Under the pieces are notes generated by a model. That model was given only the letters and a program-made list of their open reading frames with translations, was not told the DNA's origin and made no database searches. 64,000 nt of DNA from Helicobacter typhlonius (GTDB taxonomy: Bacteria > Campylobacterota > Campylobacteria > Campylobacterales > Helicobacteraceae): the NCBI RefSeq assembly GCF_001460635.1, contig NZ_LN907858.1:1488001-1552000 (forward strand). Reading direction: 5' to 3'. The position numbers and the translations under genes were made by a program. This document shows, one piece after another, positions 1-9,560 of the stretch (the stretch's first letter is position 1; every line of letters begins with the position of its first letter).

Positions 1-160
1 GAATCTTAATGCCAAATTTTTTGCTTAAATCCACGCACAATTCCTCATTTACATCATAAAGGAATGCAACTTCCACATCTTTAAGCATACTCAGGATTCT
101 TAAATGATTTTGCCCCATTTTACCAATGCCAAAGAGGGCAATTCGCACAGGTTTATCCAT
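1..160 (-). CDS. Gfo/Idh/MocA-family oxidoreductase, N-terminal fragment
   Basis: Only the first 53 codons are in the window; the gene continues past the left edge. The N-terminus reads MDKPVRIALFGIGKMGQNH, a Rossmann fold with a G-x-G-x-x-G-type loop, followed by a strand ending in an acidic residue (FLYDVNEE). That is the NAD(P)-binding start of the Gfo/Idh/MocA family. The start ATG at 158-160 overlaps the last 8 bases of the upstream aminotransferase gene, so the two are translationally coupled. In WlbA/WbpB-type pathways such a dehydrogenase makes the 3-keto sugar nucleotide that a DegT-type enzyme then aminates. That pairing supports a surface-sugar role here, but the substrate is inferred. 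Confidence 0.75.
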   Translation of the reverse strand, partial: MDKPVRIALFGIGKMGQNHLRILSMLKDVEVAFLYDVNEELCVDLSKKFGIKI

Positions 161-1247
161 TGACTGCCCTTATCACTTGACATTGCTCATCTTCTGTAAG
201 GAATGGGCTAAAAGGCAAAGATAAAATCTCCTCGCATACCACCTCACTCACAGGAAAATCGCCTTTTTTATATCCATACACTTTACACACTACCTCTTGC
301 AAATGCAGCGGAATAGGATAATGCACCGCATAAGGAATATGAGCGGATTCTAATTTTTTCATAAGCTCTGCACGATTGTGGGTGCGGATAGAATACTGCG
401 CATACGCACTTGTATTATTTGGAGCAACAAAAGGTGTAATCACATTTTTAAGATTCTCATCATACACCCTTGCAATATCCTGCCTTTTATCAATCTCTTT
501 ATCTAAATGCTTTAGCTTCACCTGCAATATCGCTGCTTGAATCGCATCTAGTCGCGCGTTTAACCCAATGAAACTATGTTTATATCGCTCTGTCTGTCCG
601 TGATTGAGGAGATAGCGAAGCTTTTGAGCCAAAACTTCATCATTTGTAAATACTGCCCCGCCATCACCATAGCAGCCTAGAGGTTTGCTTGGGAAAAAGC
701 TCGTAGTGGCGATTGTGCTTGCATCACAAGATTTTATCTTTTTACCTTTTTGAATCTGACTTGCCCCAAAGCTTTGCGCGGCATCTTCAATCACAGGAAT
801 ATTGTGCTTTGCGGCGATTGCATTAATAGATTCCATATCTGCCATCTGCCCAAAAATCGCCACAGGAATGATTGCCTTTGTTTGAAGTGTAATAGCCGAT
901 TCTAAAAGAGCTGGATTAAGGTTATAAGTCCCTTCATCAATATCCACAAACACAGGTTTCGCACCAAGGAGCATTATCGCCTCCACACTCGCAATAAAGC
1001 TAAAAGGTGAGGTAATCACCTCATCGCCACTTTTAATATCAAGTGCCAAAAGTGCCAAAATAAGCGCATCTGTCCCGCTGCTACAACCTATAGCGTGTTT
1101 TGAACCCACATAAACAGACATAGCAGATTCTAAATCACTCACTGCCTTACCCATAATAAACTGCGATGAGTTCAGCACATCTTGCATAGCCCTATCAATA
1201 TCACCTTTGTAGCATTCATACTGCGCTTTAAGATTAATAAATTCCAC
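153..1247 (-). CDS. DegT/DnrJ/EryC1/StrS-family sugar aminotransferase
   Basis: A 364-residue PLP-dependent aminotransferase that would transfer an amino group to a keto sugar nucleotide for surface polysaccharide or glycan synthesis. The start EFINLKAQYE and the segments GCSSGTDALILAL (cofactor phosphate binding), EDAAQSFGA and SFFPSKPLGCYGDGGA are typical; the Lys of the last one is the expected PLP lysine. The reading frame is open upstream to 1349 and would overlap aroK. I chose GTG at 1245-1247 because an AAGGGG ribosome site lies at 1255-1260 and the product then begins like the family (VEFINLK). It overlaps the downstream dehydrogenase by 8 bases. It could be a WbpE/WlbC-type enzyme; the exact sugar cannot be read. 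Confidence 0.88.
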   Translation of the reverse strand: MEFINLKAQYECYKGDIDRAMQDVLNSSQFIMGKAVSDLESAMSVYVGSKHAIGCSSGTDALILALLALDIKSGDEVITSPFSFIASVEAIMLLGAKPVFVDIDEGTYNLNPALLESAITLQTKAIIPVAIFGQMADMESINAIAAKHNIPVIEDAAQSFGASQIQKGKKIKSCDASTIATTSFFPSKPLGCYGDGGAVFTNDEVLAQKLRYLLNHGQTERYKHSFIGLNARLDAIQAAILQVKLKHLDKEIDKRQDIARVYDENLKNVITPFVAPNNTSAYAQYSIRTHNRAELMKKLESAHIPYAVHYPIPLHLQEVVCKVYGYKKGDFPVSEVVCEEILSLPFSPFLTEDEQCQVIRAVNG

Positions 1248-1323
1248 TTTATTACCCCTTGTTGTAAAAGTGCTAATTGTAGCAAAAAATGATACATATA
1301 TCATAAGGTTTGTTACATAAAGC

Positions 1324-1830
1324 CTAGATTCTGTGTTTTTGCTCCGCACATTCTATAATCTGCCTCGCACTCTCTGTTATGGAGCTTACACCGCTCACCA
1401 CATAATGAGCTTGTTTCTCATATATCTTTTTGCGCTCATTATAGAGTCGCCTCGCCTCTGTTATGTCTGCAAAAAGAGGTCGCTTCGCCCGCTCACTCTT
1501 GCTCATTCGCTCACTAATGCACTCAAAGCCCACATCAAGAAAAAAAATCTTACCCATATATCGAATGTCATTATAGATTGGCATTCCCCCACCTGTAGCG
1601 ATAACTGCGTTTTTTACATTAGCAGAGAGCCACAAGATGAGCTGGGATTCTATGCGGCGGAATCCCTCCTCGCCTACTGAAGCAAAAATATCCTTTATAC
1701 TTTTACCCATATTTTGCTCTATGAGCTGGTCTGTATCGAGTAAGAATCTCCCGCCGCAAAGCGCAATTTCTCTACCTATGGTCGTTTTGCCACTCCCCAT
1801 AAAGCCAATTAAAACAATATTCTCCAACAT
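1324..1830 (-). CDS. aroK: shikimate kinase AroK
   Basis: Shikimate kinase (168 residues, normal length) phosphorylates shikimate at the 3-hydroxyl in chorismate synthesis. The P-loop is GFMGSGKTT at residues 9-17. The shikimate-binding Asp is in LLDTDQLIE, the Arg in GFRRIE, the Gly triplet in IATGGGMP, and the lid Arg in KRPLFAD. Its ATG is immediately next to the stop of the AMIN gene, so it ends a co-directional run (recA, eno, ftsB-like, AMIN, aroK) that I recall in the same order in H. pylori. Chorismate also feeds the futalosine menaquinone route represented by mqnD nearby. Confidence 0.95.
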   Translation of the reverse strand: MLENIVLIGFMGSGKTTIGREIALCGGRFLLDTDQLIEQNMGKSIKDIFASVGEEGFRRIESQLILWLSANVKNAVIATGGGMPIYNDIRYMGKIFFLDVGFECISERMSKSERAKRPLFADITEARRLYNERKKIYEKQAHYVVSGVSSITESARQIIECAEQKHRI

Positions 1831-2445
1831 CTACTCCAAGCTAATCACAAAACCATCGCGTTGTGGGGAGATGTGATATTTATATCGTCCATCAAAACCT
1901 ATGGAGACTCTATAAAATCCTTCGTGCGTGGAGATTTCTGCATCACTAAAATATTTCTTATCGAGTTTAAGCTGCTGATGCTCGTTGCTTTTTACACCTT
2001 CAAAATCAAGAACTAACCGATAGGGCTTAGGCAAAATAAAATCACGCAATAATTTCTTACGCGTGGCGATAAAAAGCTTACTATGATTGATGATAATCTC
2101 AAATTCGCCGAGCTTAAAGCGATTTTCCACTTTGTAAGTAGCACCTTGGGCTTTTTGCGAGATAAGTAAAGGATAGTGCCAATCAATACTCTCATCAAGC
2201 TGAATGATCTTATTTTCAATAGAGCCATCAAGATTTTGATAGGTAACCTGCACGCTTTTTAACACTCGCGCGGTGCTAGGCAAAACAAACTCTATGCTAG
2301 AAAGCGGGTCTTGGTGCATACCCTGTGCGTTATGCTCCTCCTCTTTTTGTGTAATCACAGATTCAAAAGGATTTTGCCTCGCCCATAGGGTACACACGCA
2401 TAGACTTACAATTAATACGCTATTTCTTAGGATTTTCTTTTTCAA
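1831..2445 (-). CDS. AMIN-domain periplasmic protein
   Basis: A 204-residue exported protein with a signal peptide at about residues 1-22 (KKK, then a hydrophobic core, ending near WAR). The C-terminal half (ATRKKLLRDFILPKPYRLVLDFEGVK... FSDAEISTHEGFYRVSIGFDGRYKYHISPQRDGFVISLE) has the alternating beta pattern of AMIN domains, which target cell-wall amidases and secretins to peptidoglycan. No enzymatic domain follows. The start overlaps the end of the FtsB-like gene by 26 bases. A place next to a divisome-like gene fits an envelope or division role, but the partner is unknown. Confidence 0.75.
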   Translation of the reverse strand: MKKKILRNSVLIVSLCVCTLWARQNPFESVITQKEEEHNAQGMHQDPLSSIEFVLPSTARVLKSVQVTYQNLDGSIENKIIQLDESIDWHYPLLISQKAQGATYKVENRFKLGEFEIIINHSKLFIATRKKLLRDFILPKPYRLVLDFEGVKSNEHQQLKLDKKYFSDAEISTHEGFYRVSIGFDGRYKYHISPQRDGFVISLE

Positions 2446-2704
2446 AATCTGCTCCTTTTAGCTCAAAAATTTGCCTTTGCAAAAGCGCGTTTTGCTCCTG
2501 CATTTTATGAGCCTCCTCTATAAAATATGTTTTTTGCTTGTGTAAAGATAAAAGCACTTCCACAGAATTATTACCAAAGAGCAGATACCCTATATACACG
2601 CCCAGCGCAATCACAACACCAAAAATAATAATCCACACACGATTAATATAAAATAGTCTCTTTAATCTTTGTGGCTCACCTAGTAGCTCATCGTATGCGC
2701 TCAT
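2420..2704 (-). CDS. FtsB/DivIC-like septum formation initiator protein
   Basis: A small bitopic membrane protein (94 residues): a short cytoplasmic N-terminus, one membrane helix at about 21-43 (VWIIIFGVVIALGVYIGYLLFG), then a predicted periplasmic coiled coil (VEVLLSLHKQKTYFIEEAHKMQEQNALLQRQIFELK). This is the layout of FtsB/DivIC proteins, which bridge FtsL and FtsQ in the divisome. The assignment rests on architecture and on the matching H. pylori gene order, because these proteins conserve little sequence. It is flanked by eno (24-base gap) and the AMIN gene (26-base overlap). Confidence 0.7.
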   Translation of the reverse strand: MSAYDELLGEPQRLKRLFYINRVWIIIFGVVIALGVYIGYLLFGNNSVEVLLSLHKQKTYFIEEAHKMQEQNALLQRQIFELKGADFEKENPKK

Positions 2705-2728
2705 CGTATGCCTTTAAGCTCTGCACCT

Positions 2729-4006
2729 TTATCGTTTAAAAAGGCTCTTGCCAATATATTCTGTATCACTCACCTCACGTTCAATTTCAAGCAAGCGATT
2801 ATATTTTGCTATGCGCTCACTTCGCGCTGTTGAACCTGTTTTTATCTCGCCGGTATTAAGTGCCACCGCAAAATCCGCGATAAAGGTATCCTCACTCTCG
2901 CCACTGCGATGACTCATAATACACTTATAATTATTGCGTTGGGCAAGACGCACGGATTGCATTGTCTCACTCACACTCCCAATTTGATTAGGTTTAATCA
3001 AAATGGCATTTGCAACATTTTTATCAATCCCCTCTTGCAAAATCTTTTTATTTGTAACAAACAAATCATCACCCACAAGTTGAATCTTGCTTCCAAGTTT
3101 TTGCGTAAGGAGCTTCCAGCCCTCCCAATCATCTTCGCTCAAGCCATCCTCAATAGAGACAATAGGATATTTTGCGACAAGTTTCTCATAATACTCAATC
3201 ATACCCGCACTATCAAACACTTTGCCCTCTCCTGCAAGATGATAATTTCCATCTTTCCCTACAAGCTCACTACTTGCCACATCAAGTGCAATCGCAATTT
3301 CTTCGAGTGGCTTATACCCCGCCTTTTCAATGGCTTTAAGAATAACCTCGATAGGTTCTTCATTATTTTTTAAATTAGGAGCAAATCCCCCCTCATCGCC
3401 AATACTTGTAATATGTCCAGAATCTTTCAAAATTGCTTTAAGGTGATGATACACTTCAGCTGAAGCGCGCAAACTCTCCGCAAAAGTATCAAAGCCTAGA
3501 GGCATAATCATATATTCTTGAAAATCCACCGTGTTATCAGCGTGTGAGCCACCATTAATAATATTAAGCATAGGTGTAGGGATAGTAAGCGCATTGCTGC
3601 CACCCAAATAACGATACAAAGGTAAATGTAAGCACTGCGCACTTGCACGAGCTATTGCCATACTCACACCCAACACCGCATTTGCACCGAGTTTTGAATA
3701 ATTATCTGTGTCATCAATCTTTTTAAGGATAAGGTCAATTTTGCTTTGGTCATAAGGTGATACGCCATCAAGCTGTGCAGCAATCTCTGTTTTGATATTT
3801 GCACACGCTTTAAGCACACCCTTACCTAAATAGCGCTCCTTGTCGCCATCTCGTAGCTCTAGGGCTTCTCTCTTACCTGTGCTTGCACCACTTGGCACTA
3901 TTGCACTTGCCCTTGTGCCATCACTTAGCCTTACTATTGCTTTAACCGTTGGGTTTCCACGACTATCCATTACCTCTTGTGCGTCAATATGCTCTATATA
4001 AACCAT
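2729..4006 (-). CDS. eno: enolase
   Basis: Phosphopyruvate hydratase (425 residues, full length) interconverts 2-phosphoglycerate and phosphoenolpyruvate in the cytoplasm. The N-terminal capping domain begins [18 protein letters not shown] and contains the mobile loop [10 protein letters not shown]. The barrel carries [12 protein letters not shown] (general acid/base Glu), the magnesium ligands in [12 protein letters not shown] and VGDDLFVTN, the catalytic Lys in LIKPNQIGS, and SHRSGESED. It lies 18 bases downstream of recA and is probably co-transcribed with it. Nothing is truncated or unusual. Confidence 0.98.
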   Translation of the reverse strand: MVYIEHIDAQEVMDSRGNPTVKAIVRLSDGTRASAIVPSGASTGKREALELRDGDKERYLGKGVLKACANIKTEIAAQLDGVSPYDQSKIDLILKKIDDTDNYSKLGANAVLGVSMAIARASAQCLHLPLYRYLGGSNALTIPTPMLNIINGGSHADNTVDFQEYMIMPLGFDTFAESLRASAEVYHHLKAILKDSGHITSIGDEGGFAPNLKNNEEPIEVILKAIEKAGYKPLEEIAIALDVASSELVGKDGNYHLAGEGKVFDSAGMIEYYEKLVAKYPIVSIEDGLSEDDWEGWKLLTQKLGSKIQLVGDDLFVTNKKILQEGIDKNVANAILIKPNQIGSVSETMQSVRLAQRNNYKCIMSHRSGESEDTFIADFAVALNTGEIKTGSTARSERIAKYNRLLEIEREVSDTEYIGKSLFKR

Positions 4007-4024
4007 TGTATTCTCCTTGTTATT

Positions 4025-5062
4025 TTATTCGTTAGTTTCTGGCTCATCGGGCAGAGGCAGAATCTCATCTTTTGCACCAATTTGCTCTTTAATCTTTGCA
4101 GTAATTTCTTCTGCCAAAGCCTTATCCTCTTTGAGAAGTAGCTTTGCATTCTCGCGCCCCTGTCCTAGCTTTTTGTCATTATAGCTAAGCCACGCACCAC
4201 TTTTATCGATAATATCAAGCTTGATACCATAATCGATAATCTCACCCTCTTTACTAATGCCTTCGCCAAACATAATATCAAATTCTGCCTCGCGAAATGG
4301 TGGTGCAACTTTATTTTTGACGACTTTTGCCTTAGTTCTATTGCCAATTTGTTGCTCATTTTGCTTGAGTGTAGCAATGCGGCGCACATCAATACGCACA
4401 CTCGCATAAAACTTAAGCGCATTACCGCCGGTGGTAGTCTCTGGGCTACCATAGCCCATAGTGCCAATTTTCATACGAATTTGGTTGATAAAAATCAAAG
4501 TCGCATTCATCTTATGAAGCACACCGGTAATTTTACGCAAGGCGTGGCTCATAAGCCGCGCTTGAAGCCCTACGTGCTGGTCTCCCATATCGCCCTCAAT
4601 TTCTGCTTTTGGCGTAAGCGCAGCCACTGAATCTATAACAATTAAATCCACTGCACCACTGCGTGTGAGTGTCTCTAAAATCTCAAGTGCTTGTTCGCCC
4701 GTATCAGGTTGAGACACAAGCAGATTCTCTGTATCCACACCCAAACGTTTAGCATAATATACATCAAGTGCGTGTTCAGCGTCTATAAAGGCGCAGATTC
4801 CGCCATTTCTTTGACATTCTCCCACGATTTGAAGGCTTAGTGTTGTTTTACCGCTTGATTCTGGACCATAGATTTCAATAATCCTCCCCTTAGGCACACC
4901 ACCAATGCCAAGTGCCATATCAAGCCCGAGTGAGCCCGTGGAGATAAAATCTATCTTTTCTACCTGCTTATCCCCAAGCCTCACCAAAGCACCTTTACCA
5001 AATGCTTTATCAATTTGCTTTAAGGCTAACTCAATGGCTTTCTGCTTTTTCTCATCTATCAT
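4025..5062 (-). CDS. recA: RecA recombinase
   Basis: DNA-dependent ATPase that forms the strand-exchange filament and stimulates LexA-type repressor self-cleavage. Visible motifs are Walker [10 protein letters not shown], the Walker B strand [12 protein letters not shown], loop L1 [27 protein letters not shown], and the L2 region [16 protein letters not shown]. The C-terminal acidic tail ([10 protein letters not shown]) is normal. The start is ATG at 5060-5062, 5 bases after an AAGGAT site; a TTG one codon upstream is possible but less likely. Product 345 residues. It is divergent from mqnD across about 100 bases. Confidence 0.98.
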   Translation of the reverse strand: MIDEKKQKAIELALKQIDKAFGKGALVRLGDKQVEKIDFISTGSLGLDMALGIGGVPKGRIIEIYGPESSGKTTLSLQIVGECQRNGGICAFIDAEHALDVYYAKRLGVDTENLLVSQPDTGEQALEILETLTRSGAVDLIVIDSVAALTPKAEIEGDMGDQHVGLQARLMSHALRKITGVLHKMNATLIFINQIRMKIGTMGYGSPETTTGGNALKFYASVRIDVRRIATLKQNEQQIGNRTKAKVVKNKVAPPFREAEFDIMFGEGISKEGEIIDYGIKLDIIDKSGAWLSYNDKKLGQGRENAKLLLKEDKALAEEITAKIKEQIGAKDEILPLPDEPETNE

Positions 5063-5104
5063 CAATTATCCTTTTTTTTGTAAGTTTGTGCGTAAAATAG
5101 TGCG

Positions 5105-5110
5105 ATTTTA
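5105..5110 (-). promoter_or_regulatory. candidate recA -10 box
   Basis: On the minus strand TAAAAT (in AGATAAAATCGC) lies 42 bases ahead of the recA ATG in the short recA/mqnD divergent region. No clear -35 box is seen, which is usual for sigma-70 promoters in this phylum. No SOS box is recognised. Confidence 0.4.
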
Positions 5111-5133
5111 TCTAAGTTTGACTAAATTATCCT

Positions 5134-5139
5134 TATAAT
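5134..5139 (+). promoter_or_regulatory. candidate mqnD -10 box
   Basis: A perfect TATAAT lies 24 bases upstream of the mqnD ATG, in an AT-rich stretch, and is followed by the ribosome site GAGGAGAG. The predicted transcript start is near 5147. Confidence 0.55.
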
Positions 5140-5163
5140 TTTGACAAAAGAAGAGGAGAGATA

Positions 5164-6021
5164 ATGATAAGTGTCGCTCATAGCCCTGATGCCGATGATT
5201 TATTTATGTATTATGCGATTGTTTTTGGGTGGGTAGATTCTAAAAAGTTATGTTTTAACAACACCGCAAAAGATATTCAAACACTCAATCTTGCGACATT
5301 AAAAGGCGAATACGATATTAGTGCAATTTCTTTTGCACTTTATCCGCTCGTGGCGCAAAATTACGCACTTTTACGCACAGGAGTGAGTTTTGGCAATGGC
5401 TATGGACCAAAGCTCATTAGAAAAAAAGATAAGATTCTAAAAAAGCATTTCAAAGTCGCTTTAAGCGGGGAACATACAACAAATGCGATGATTTTCCGCA
5501 TAGCCTATCCTGATGCGCGCATCGTGTATAAAAATTTCCTCGATATAGAATCTGCCGTGCTAAGTGGCGAAGTCGATGCGGGTGTGCTCATACACGAATC
5601 CATTTTAAATTTTAATGAAAATCTCTGCGTAGAATCCGAACTTTGGGACATATGGCAGAATCTTAGCGGTGGTGAGCTGCCTCTGCCTTTGGGTGGTATG
5701 GCGCTGCGCCGCTCATTGCCACTTACCACCGCCATAGAGTGTGAATCTATGCTTACCAAAGCCGTGCAACTTGGAGTGCAAAACAAAGCTATTTTAAGCC
5801 AAATGCTTTTGGAACGAGGCATTATACGCGTGAATGCAAAGGAGCTTGATACATATCTTAGCCTTTATGCAAATGCGGATTCTATTTCTATGAGCGAAAT
5901 TGAGATTGAAGCGGTGGATAGGCTTTTTGAGCTAGGATTCAAAGCAGGATTTTATCCACAGATTCTAAAAGCTAGAGATTATTTTATCCCAAGCGAATAT
6001 AACGATTTACGCTTCTGCTAG
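5164..6021 (+). CDS. mqnD: 1,4-dihydroxy-6-naphthoate synthase MqnD (futalosine pathway)
   Basis: A 285-residue protein of the MqnA/MqnD periplasmic-binding-like fold. MqnD converts cyclic dehypoxanthine futalosine to 1,4-dihydroxy-6-naphthoate for menaquinone. The N-terminus SVAHSPDADDLFMYYAI matches the MqnD family start, and SFGNGYGPKLI is the MqnD-type segment (MqnA has a different N-terminus). EVDAGVLIHESILNF fits the second lobe. Length is normal. It lies next to recA, as I recall for the H. pylori homologue. MqnA is the main alternative, less likely on the N-terminal motif. Confidence 0.85.
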   Translation: MISVAHSPDADDLFMYYAIVFGWVDSKKLCFNNTAKDIQTLNLATLKGEYDISAISFALYPLVAQNYALLRTGVSFGNGYGPKLIRKKDKILKKHFKVALSGEHTTNAMIFRIAYPDARIVYKNFLDIESAVLSGEVDAGVLIHESILNFNENLCVESELWDIWQNLSGGELPLPLGGMALRRSLPLTTAIECESMLTKAVQLGVQNKAILSQMLLERGIIRVNAKELDTYLSLYANADSISMSEIEIEAVDRLFELGFKAGFYPQILKARDYFIPSEYNDLRFC

Positions 6022-6035
6022 ATTCTTTAATATTT

Positions 6036-6041
6036 TATAAT
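6036..6041 (+). promoter_or_regulatory. candidate promoter of the G-tract transferase gene
   Basis: TATAAT lies 30 bases before the ATG of the phase-variable transferase gene, between mqnD and that gene, with an AAGGAG ribosome site downstream at about 6061. The gene therefore probably has its own transcript. Confidence 0.5.
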
Positions 6042-6071
6042 CTAAGCACATTTAACCCACAAAGGAGAATA

Positions 6072-8157
6072 ATGAATACACAAGTAAGCAAAAAATCCAT
6101 AATGAATAACGAAATGCCTCATATCATCAATAGCATTTTGATACAGCGCACCTTGCTCCTTTGTGTTGCACTTTTTATTTTATGCACTATCACACGTGGC
6201 ATTATGGTAGCCCATTACTTACCTATGAATCTATGGCAAGAGCATTTAAGCGACTTTGGCGCAATGTGGCTTATGGGTGCAAAGCTTGATATGCGAAGTA
6301 TCGGCATCGCTCTACTCATTTTTGTAGCCCTACATTACATCACACAATCTCTTTGCTTTATAGCATATATTTTAACGGGGGGGGGGGGCAAAGCATAGAA
6401 TCTACTCTTTCCTCTCACAAACAATCCCCCACATTTATACCTTTTTGCTTGGCTTTGTCTTTATGGCGGCGGCTATTATTAATTTCTACTATTTCCGCAC
6501 TTATGGGAGCAAAATCGATATTTTTATCTTTGGATTCAAAGATGATGATACTCTCGCTATTCTCTCCATTATGTGGCAGGACTATCCATTGGTTATTGGT
6601 GTGCTTTGTGCGATTGCTTTTGGTATCTTTTGTCTCTATCTTTACAAAATCCCTCTATTCTCTTTATTTATGAGATTTGCTCATTTTACAAATCTTTATG
6701 TGCAGATTCTATACCTTGTTTGCGTCCAACTCCTCCTTATTGCACTCCTATTGATTGCAGCGCGTGGCTCACTTGGCACTTTTCCTATCAAAGAGGATAA
6801 TCATTATATTTCTACGCTACCTATTTTTAATCACCTAGCTACAAATCCGCTTATTGCATTTGACTGGGCACAGAGTAATTATAAGGAAGCTGCCCTCTTT
6901 CACCCGCCTGTAAAAGAAAAAGGAGAGCAATTAGAATCTTTACTTTTTCCTATTTCGCACACGAGTGCAGATTCTGTATTTTTACGCGAAAATCCACCGC
7001 ATATTGTTTTGAATCTTATGGAGAGTTTTGGGAGCAATATGCTGATTTTTGACGATAAAGATACAAATGACCTACTCGGGGCTTTGAGGAGGCATTTTAA
7101 TGAAGATTTTGTCTTTTATCGTTTTTTAAGTGGAGCTAATGGCACAGCACCTTCACTTGCCGCCCTTTTCTTTGATAGCCCAAGTGCTCAAATCTCCTTA
7201 GGTGCGCATAAAAAAACGTCTCTTATGCTGAATCCTTTTTTCATATACGCAAATGCAGGATATGAGGTAGTATATATTACCTCCGGCTACGCATCTTGGC
7301 AGGGTTTGGGAGAGTTTATCATCACGCAGGGCGCACACAAGGTTTATGATATGCTCACACTTTTAGAGAGATTTCCACAGAGTAAGAATGATAAAAATAC
7401 CTATGGTGTGCCTGATGAATATGCGTATAATCTCGCTTTTGAGATTCTGCAAAACGCCACAAAACCTACATTTATCGCTATACTCACTACGAGCAATCAC
7501 CCGCCCTATCATCTACCGCAACACTATGTGCCAAAACCCATTGCACTAAGCGATACCTTAAAAAATAAAGCGAAGAATCAAGCGCACGATAAGCTTAGAA
7601 TCTCCGCCTTGCTCTATCAATATGCTAATGACGCATTCGGGGAGTTTATGGATAGGATTAAAGATTCACATTTAGCCCAAAATACGATTATAGTAGCAAG
7701 TGGCGACCATCGCGTGAGGGATTTTGCCGATAATCCCAGCACGGATAAAGCCCTCTACTATGCCGTGCCTCTGTATCTCTATGTGCCACAAATGTATGCT
7801 ACACAAACACATTATGACCCTACACGCATAGGCTCACACAAGGATATTTTCCCCACACTCTATGAGCTAAGCCTGTCTCAAACACCTTATATCAGCGTAG
7901 GAGGACGCAATATACTTGCCCCTAAAGACGATAAACGGCGCGCTTTTGGCTACAATCAAGCCGTGTGGATTGATGAAAATGGCATTTATCCTTTCCGTAG
8001 CGAGGTGGGCTATATGTGGGCAGATTCTAAAGAGGATTTGGGGCTTCTATCCACAGATACAAGCTTTAGCTTAAATGAATATCAAAAACACTTTGGAAAG
8101 CGATATTGGGAGTTATTTGAGTATGCGATAAGTTATAGAATCTTCAAAGAGGAATAA
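6072..8157 (+). CDS. LTA-synthase-like sulfatase-fold transferase, frameshifted at a G12 tract (phase-variable, OFF as assembled)
   Basis: The frame opens at ATG 6072 (AAGGAG ahead) and runs through membrane helices to the G tract at 6377-6388. It then ends at 6396-6398 (108 codons). The other frame carries on from the tract to 8157: more membrane helices, then an alkaline-phosphatase/sulfatase-fold domain with PHIVLNLMESFGSNML, FLSGANGTAPSLAALFF (candidate nucleophile Thr), AILTTSNHPPYH and IVASGDHRVRD. With 11 or 14 G the two parts join into about 694 residues. The family includes LtaS-type phosphoglycerol and phosphoethanolamine transferases that act on the outer face of the inner membrane; the donor and acceptor here are unknown. 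An internal ATG at 6445 might give an incomplete product. Confidence 0.85.
6377..6388 (+). repeat. poly-G tract (12 G), slipped-strand phase-variation site
   Basis: Twelve consecutive G lie inside the coding sequence of the transferase gene, after codon 101. With 12 the upstream frame closes 8 bases later; 11 or 14 would make one continuous frame. Tracts of this length are known contingency sites in Helicobacter and Campylobacter, so the cell population is expected to be mixed. Confidence 0.9.
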
Positions 8158-8253
8158 TGGCAAGGCAGTATTTTGTTATGACTAGAAATTATAGAATCTC
8201 TAAGATTCTCATATAAATTCTAAGAGCACATAAATGTGCGTTACACAAAAAGG

Positions 8254-8820
8254 CTAAATTGCAAAATAGCTTATCCCCGCAAAGCCTCCAAAACCTAGAT
8301 TCTGTAAAAGTAAAATATGCTCTTTTGTGATACCACCTAATGCGATAACCTTTGAGCGCAAGGCGCAAGGGATTTGCTCTAAAATTTCTAAGCCGAGCGG
8401 GGCGGGTTTATTGGGTGTAGAAAATATAGGACTTAAAGTGCAGTAATCTGCACCAAACTCCAAAGCACGCAATACTTCAGCTATGCTGTGTGCGCTATAT
8501 CCTATAATCTTTTGTGAATCTGGCGCATATGCTGCCCTTAGTGGCGTAATAAAATCTATAAGATGAGATTTTAAATGCACTCCTCCAAAATGTGTAGAAA
8601 GCTCTAAAATCTGCGTAAGGTTTGTAAAGGGGAGATTCAGTAAAAGCGTTTTATTCAAAGGAGAAAGCAACTCTATAAAGTGAGGCACAAACTCATCACT
8701 TTGTGAGCGATACATTATCCAATTCGCGCCTAATGTCGGCACACAAGAAGCAAGTTTAGAAATATATCCCCCGCTAAGAGAGGGGGTAATAAGAAGAGCA
8801 ATAAAATTAATGCTCTGCAT
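8254..8820 (-). CDS. thiamine-phosphate-synthase/TenI-family protein
   Basis: A TIM-barrel protein of 188 residues. The segments [37 protein letters not shown] and [29 protein letters not shown] are the phosphate-binding end of the ThiE/TenI superfamily. ThiE joins the thiazole and pyrimidine phosphates to thiamine phosphate; TenI-type members are related but not always synthases. It is somewhat short for ThiE, and the N-terminal pyrimidine-binding motifs are weak, so a TenI-like role is possible. The start ATG (8818-8820) overlaps the end of atpB by 14 bases; a TTG one codon earlier is also possible. Confidence 0.7.
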   Translation of the reverse strand: MQSINFIALLITPSLSGGYISKLASCVPTLGANWIMYRSQSDEFVPHFIELLSPLNKTLLLNLPFTNLTQILELSTHFGGVHLKSHLIDFITPLRAAYAPDSQKIIGYSAHSIAEVLRALEFGADYCTLSPIFSTPNKPAPLGLEILEQIPCALRSKVIALGGITKEHILLLQNLGFGGFAGISYFAI

Positions 8821-9487
8821 CAACGGCTACTGCGCCGTGAATATATACATAGGTAAGAATCATAAATACAAACGCTTGGAGCAATGCCATAAAGGTAAGG
8901 ATTGCAAATGGCGCAACAGGCACAACCCAAGGAGCAAGCATAAGCATAACAAGCAAGAACATATCATCACCCTTGATGTTTCCAAAGAGACGAAATGAAA
9001 GCGAAATAATGCGCGAAAAGTGAGAGATAATCTCCACAGGGAACATCAGCGGAGCGAGCCACCACACAGGACCCATAAAGTGTTTTATATATCTCACTAT
9101 ACCTTGCGCACGAATGCCCTCGAAGTGATAGTAGAAAAATACAACCAAAGCCAAAACCAATGTGAAGCTCCAACTAGAAGTCGGGGCTTCAAATCCCGGG
9201 ATAATACCGATGGCATTACCAAAAAATACTAAAAATGCAATAGTGGCTGCAAGTGGAAAGTATTTGCGTGCTACTTCCTCGCCCACAATATCCTTAGAGA
9301 AATTAATGATGCCAGAGATAATAAACTCAAAGACATTTTGAATGCCGCTGGGCACGACCTGCATCTTATATGTCGCATATCGCGCAAGAACAAGTATAAT
9401 AATTGCCACAAGGATAGTGTGAAAGCCAATAACAAAGTCGTGATTAGCATTAATCAACCCTGCAAAGGTAAAAACTCTATCATCCAT
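8807..9487 (-). CDS. atpB: F0F1 ATP synthase subunit a
   Basis: Membrane subunit a (226 residues), which forms the proton half-channels beside the c-ring. Several membrane helices are visible. The essential stator Arg is in [14 protein letters not shown], and the last helix in [40 protein letters not shown] is also typical. As in many members of this phylum, atpB stands away from the rest of the atp operon. It is followed by the overlapping thiE-like gene. Confidence 0.95.
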   Translation of the reverse strand: MDDRVFTFAGLINANHDFVIGFHTILVAIIILVLARYATYKMQVVPSGIQNVFEFIISGIINFSKDIVGEEVARKYFPLAATIAFLVFFGNAIGIIPGFEAPTSSWSFTLVLALVVFFYYHFEGIRAQGIVRYIKHFMGPVWWLAPLMFPVEIISHFSRIISLSFRLFGNIKGDDMFLLVMLMLAPWVVPVAPFAILTFMALLQAFVFMILTYVYIHGAVAVDAEH

Positions 9488-9560
9488 AGTAACCCCTTTT
9501 GAGTATGAGTATGGCGATTATGCCTAGTTTTTTGTTAGTTTTGCTTTAAATTGTTGCATT

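Noticed and set aside
6353-6673. Third reading frame through the G tract of the transferase gene
   Set aside because: It carries no family sequence and stops early; the true continuation is the frame ending at 8157.
8226-8239. GCACAT/ATGTGC hairpin as a terminator after the G-tract transferase gene
   Set aside because: It is not followed by a T run on either strand and its loop is only two bases; too weak to call.
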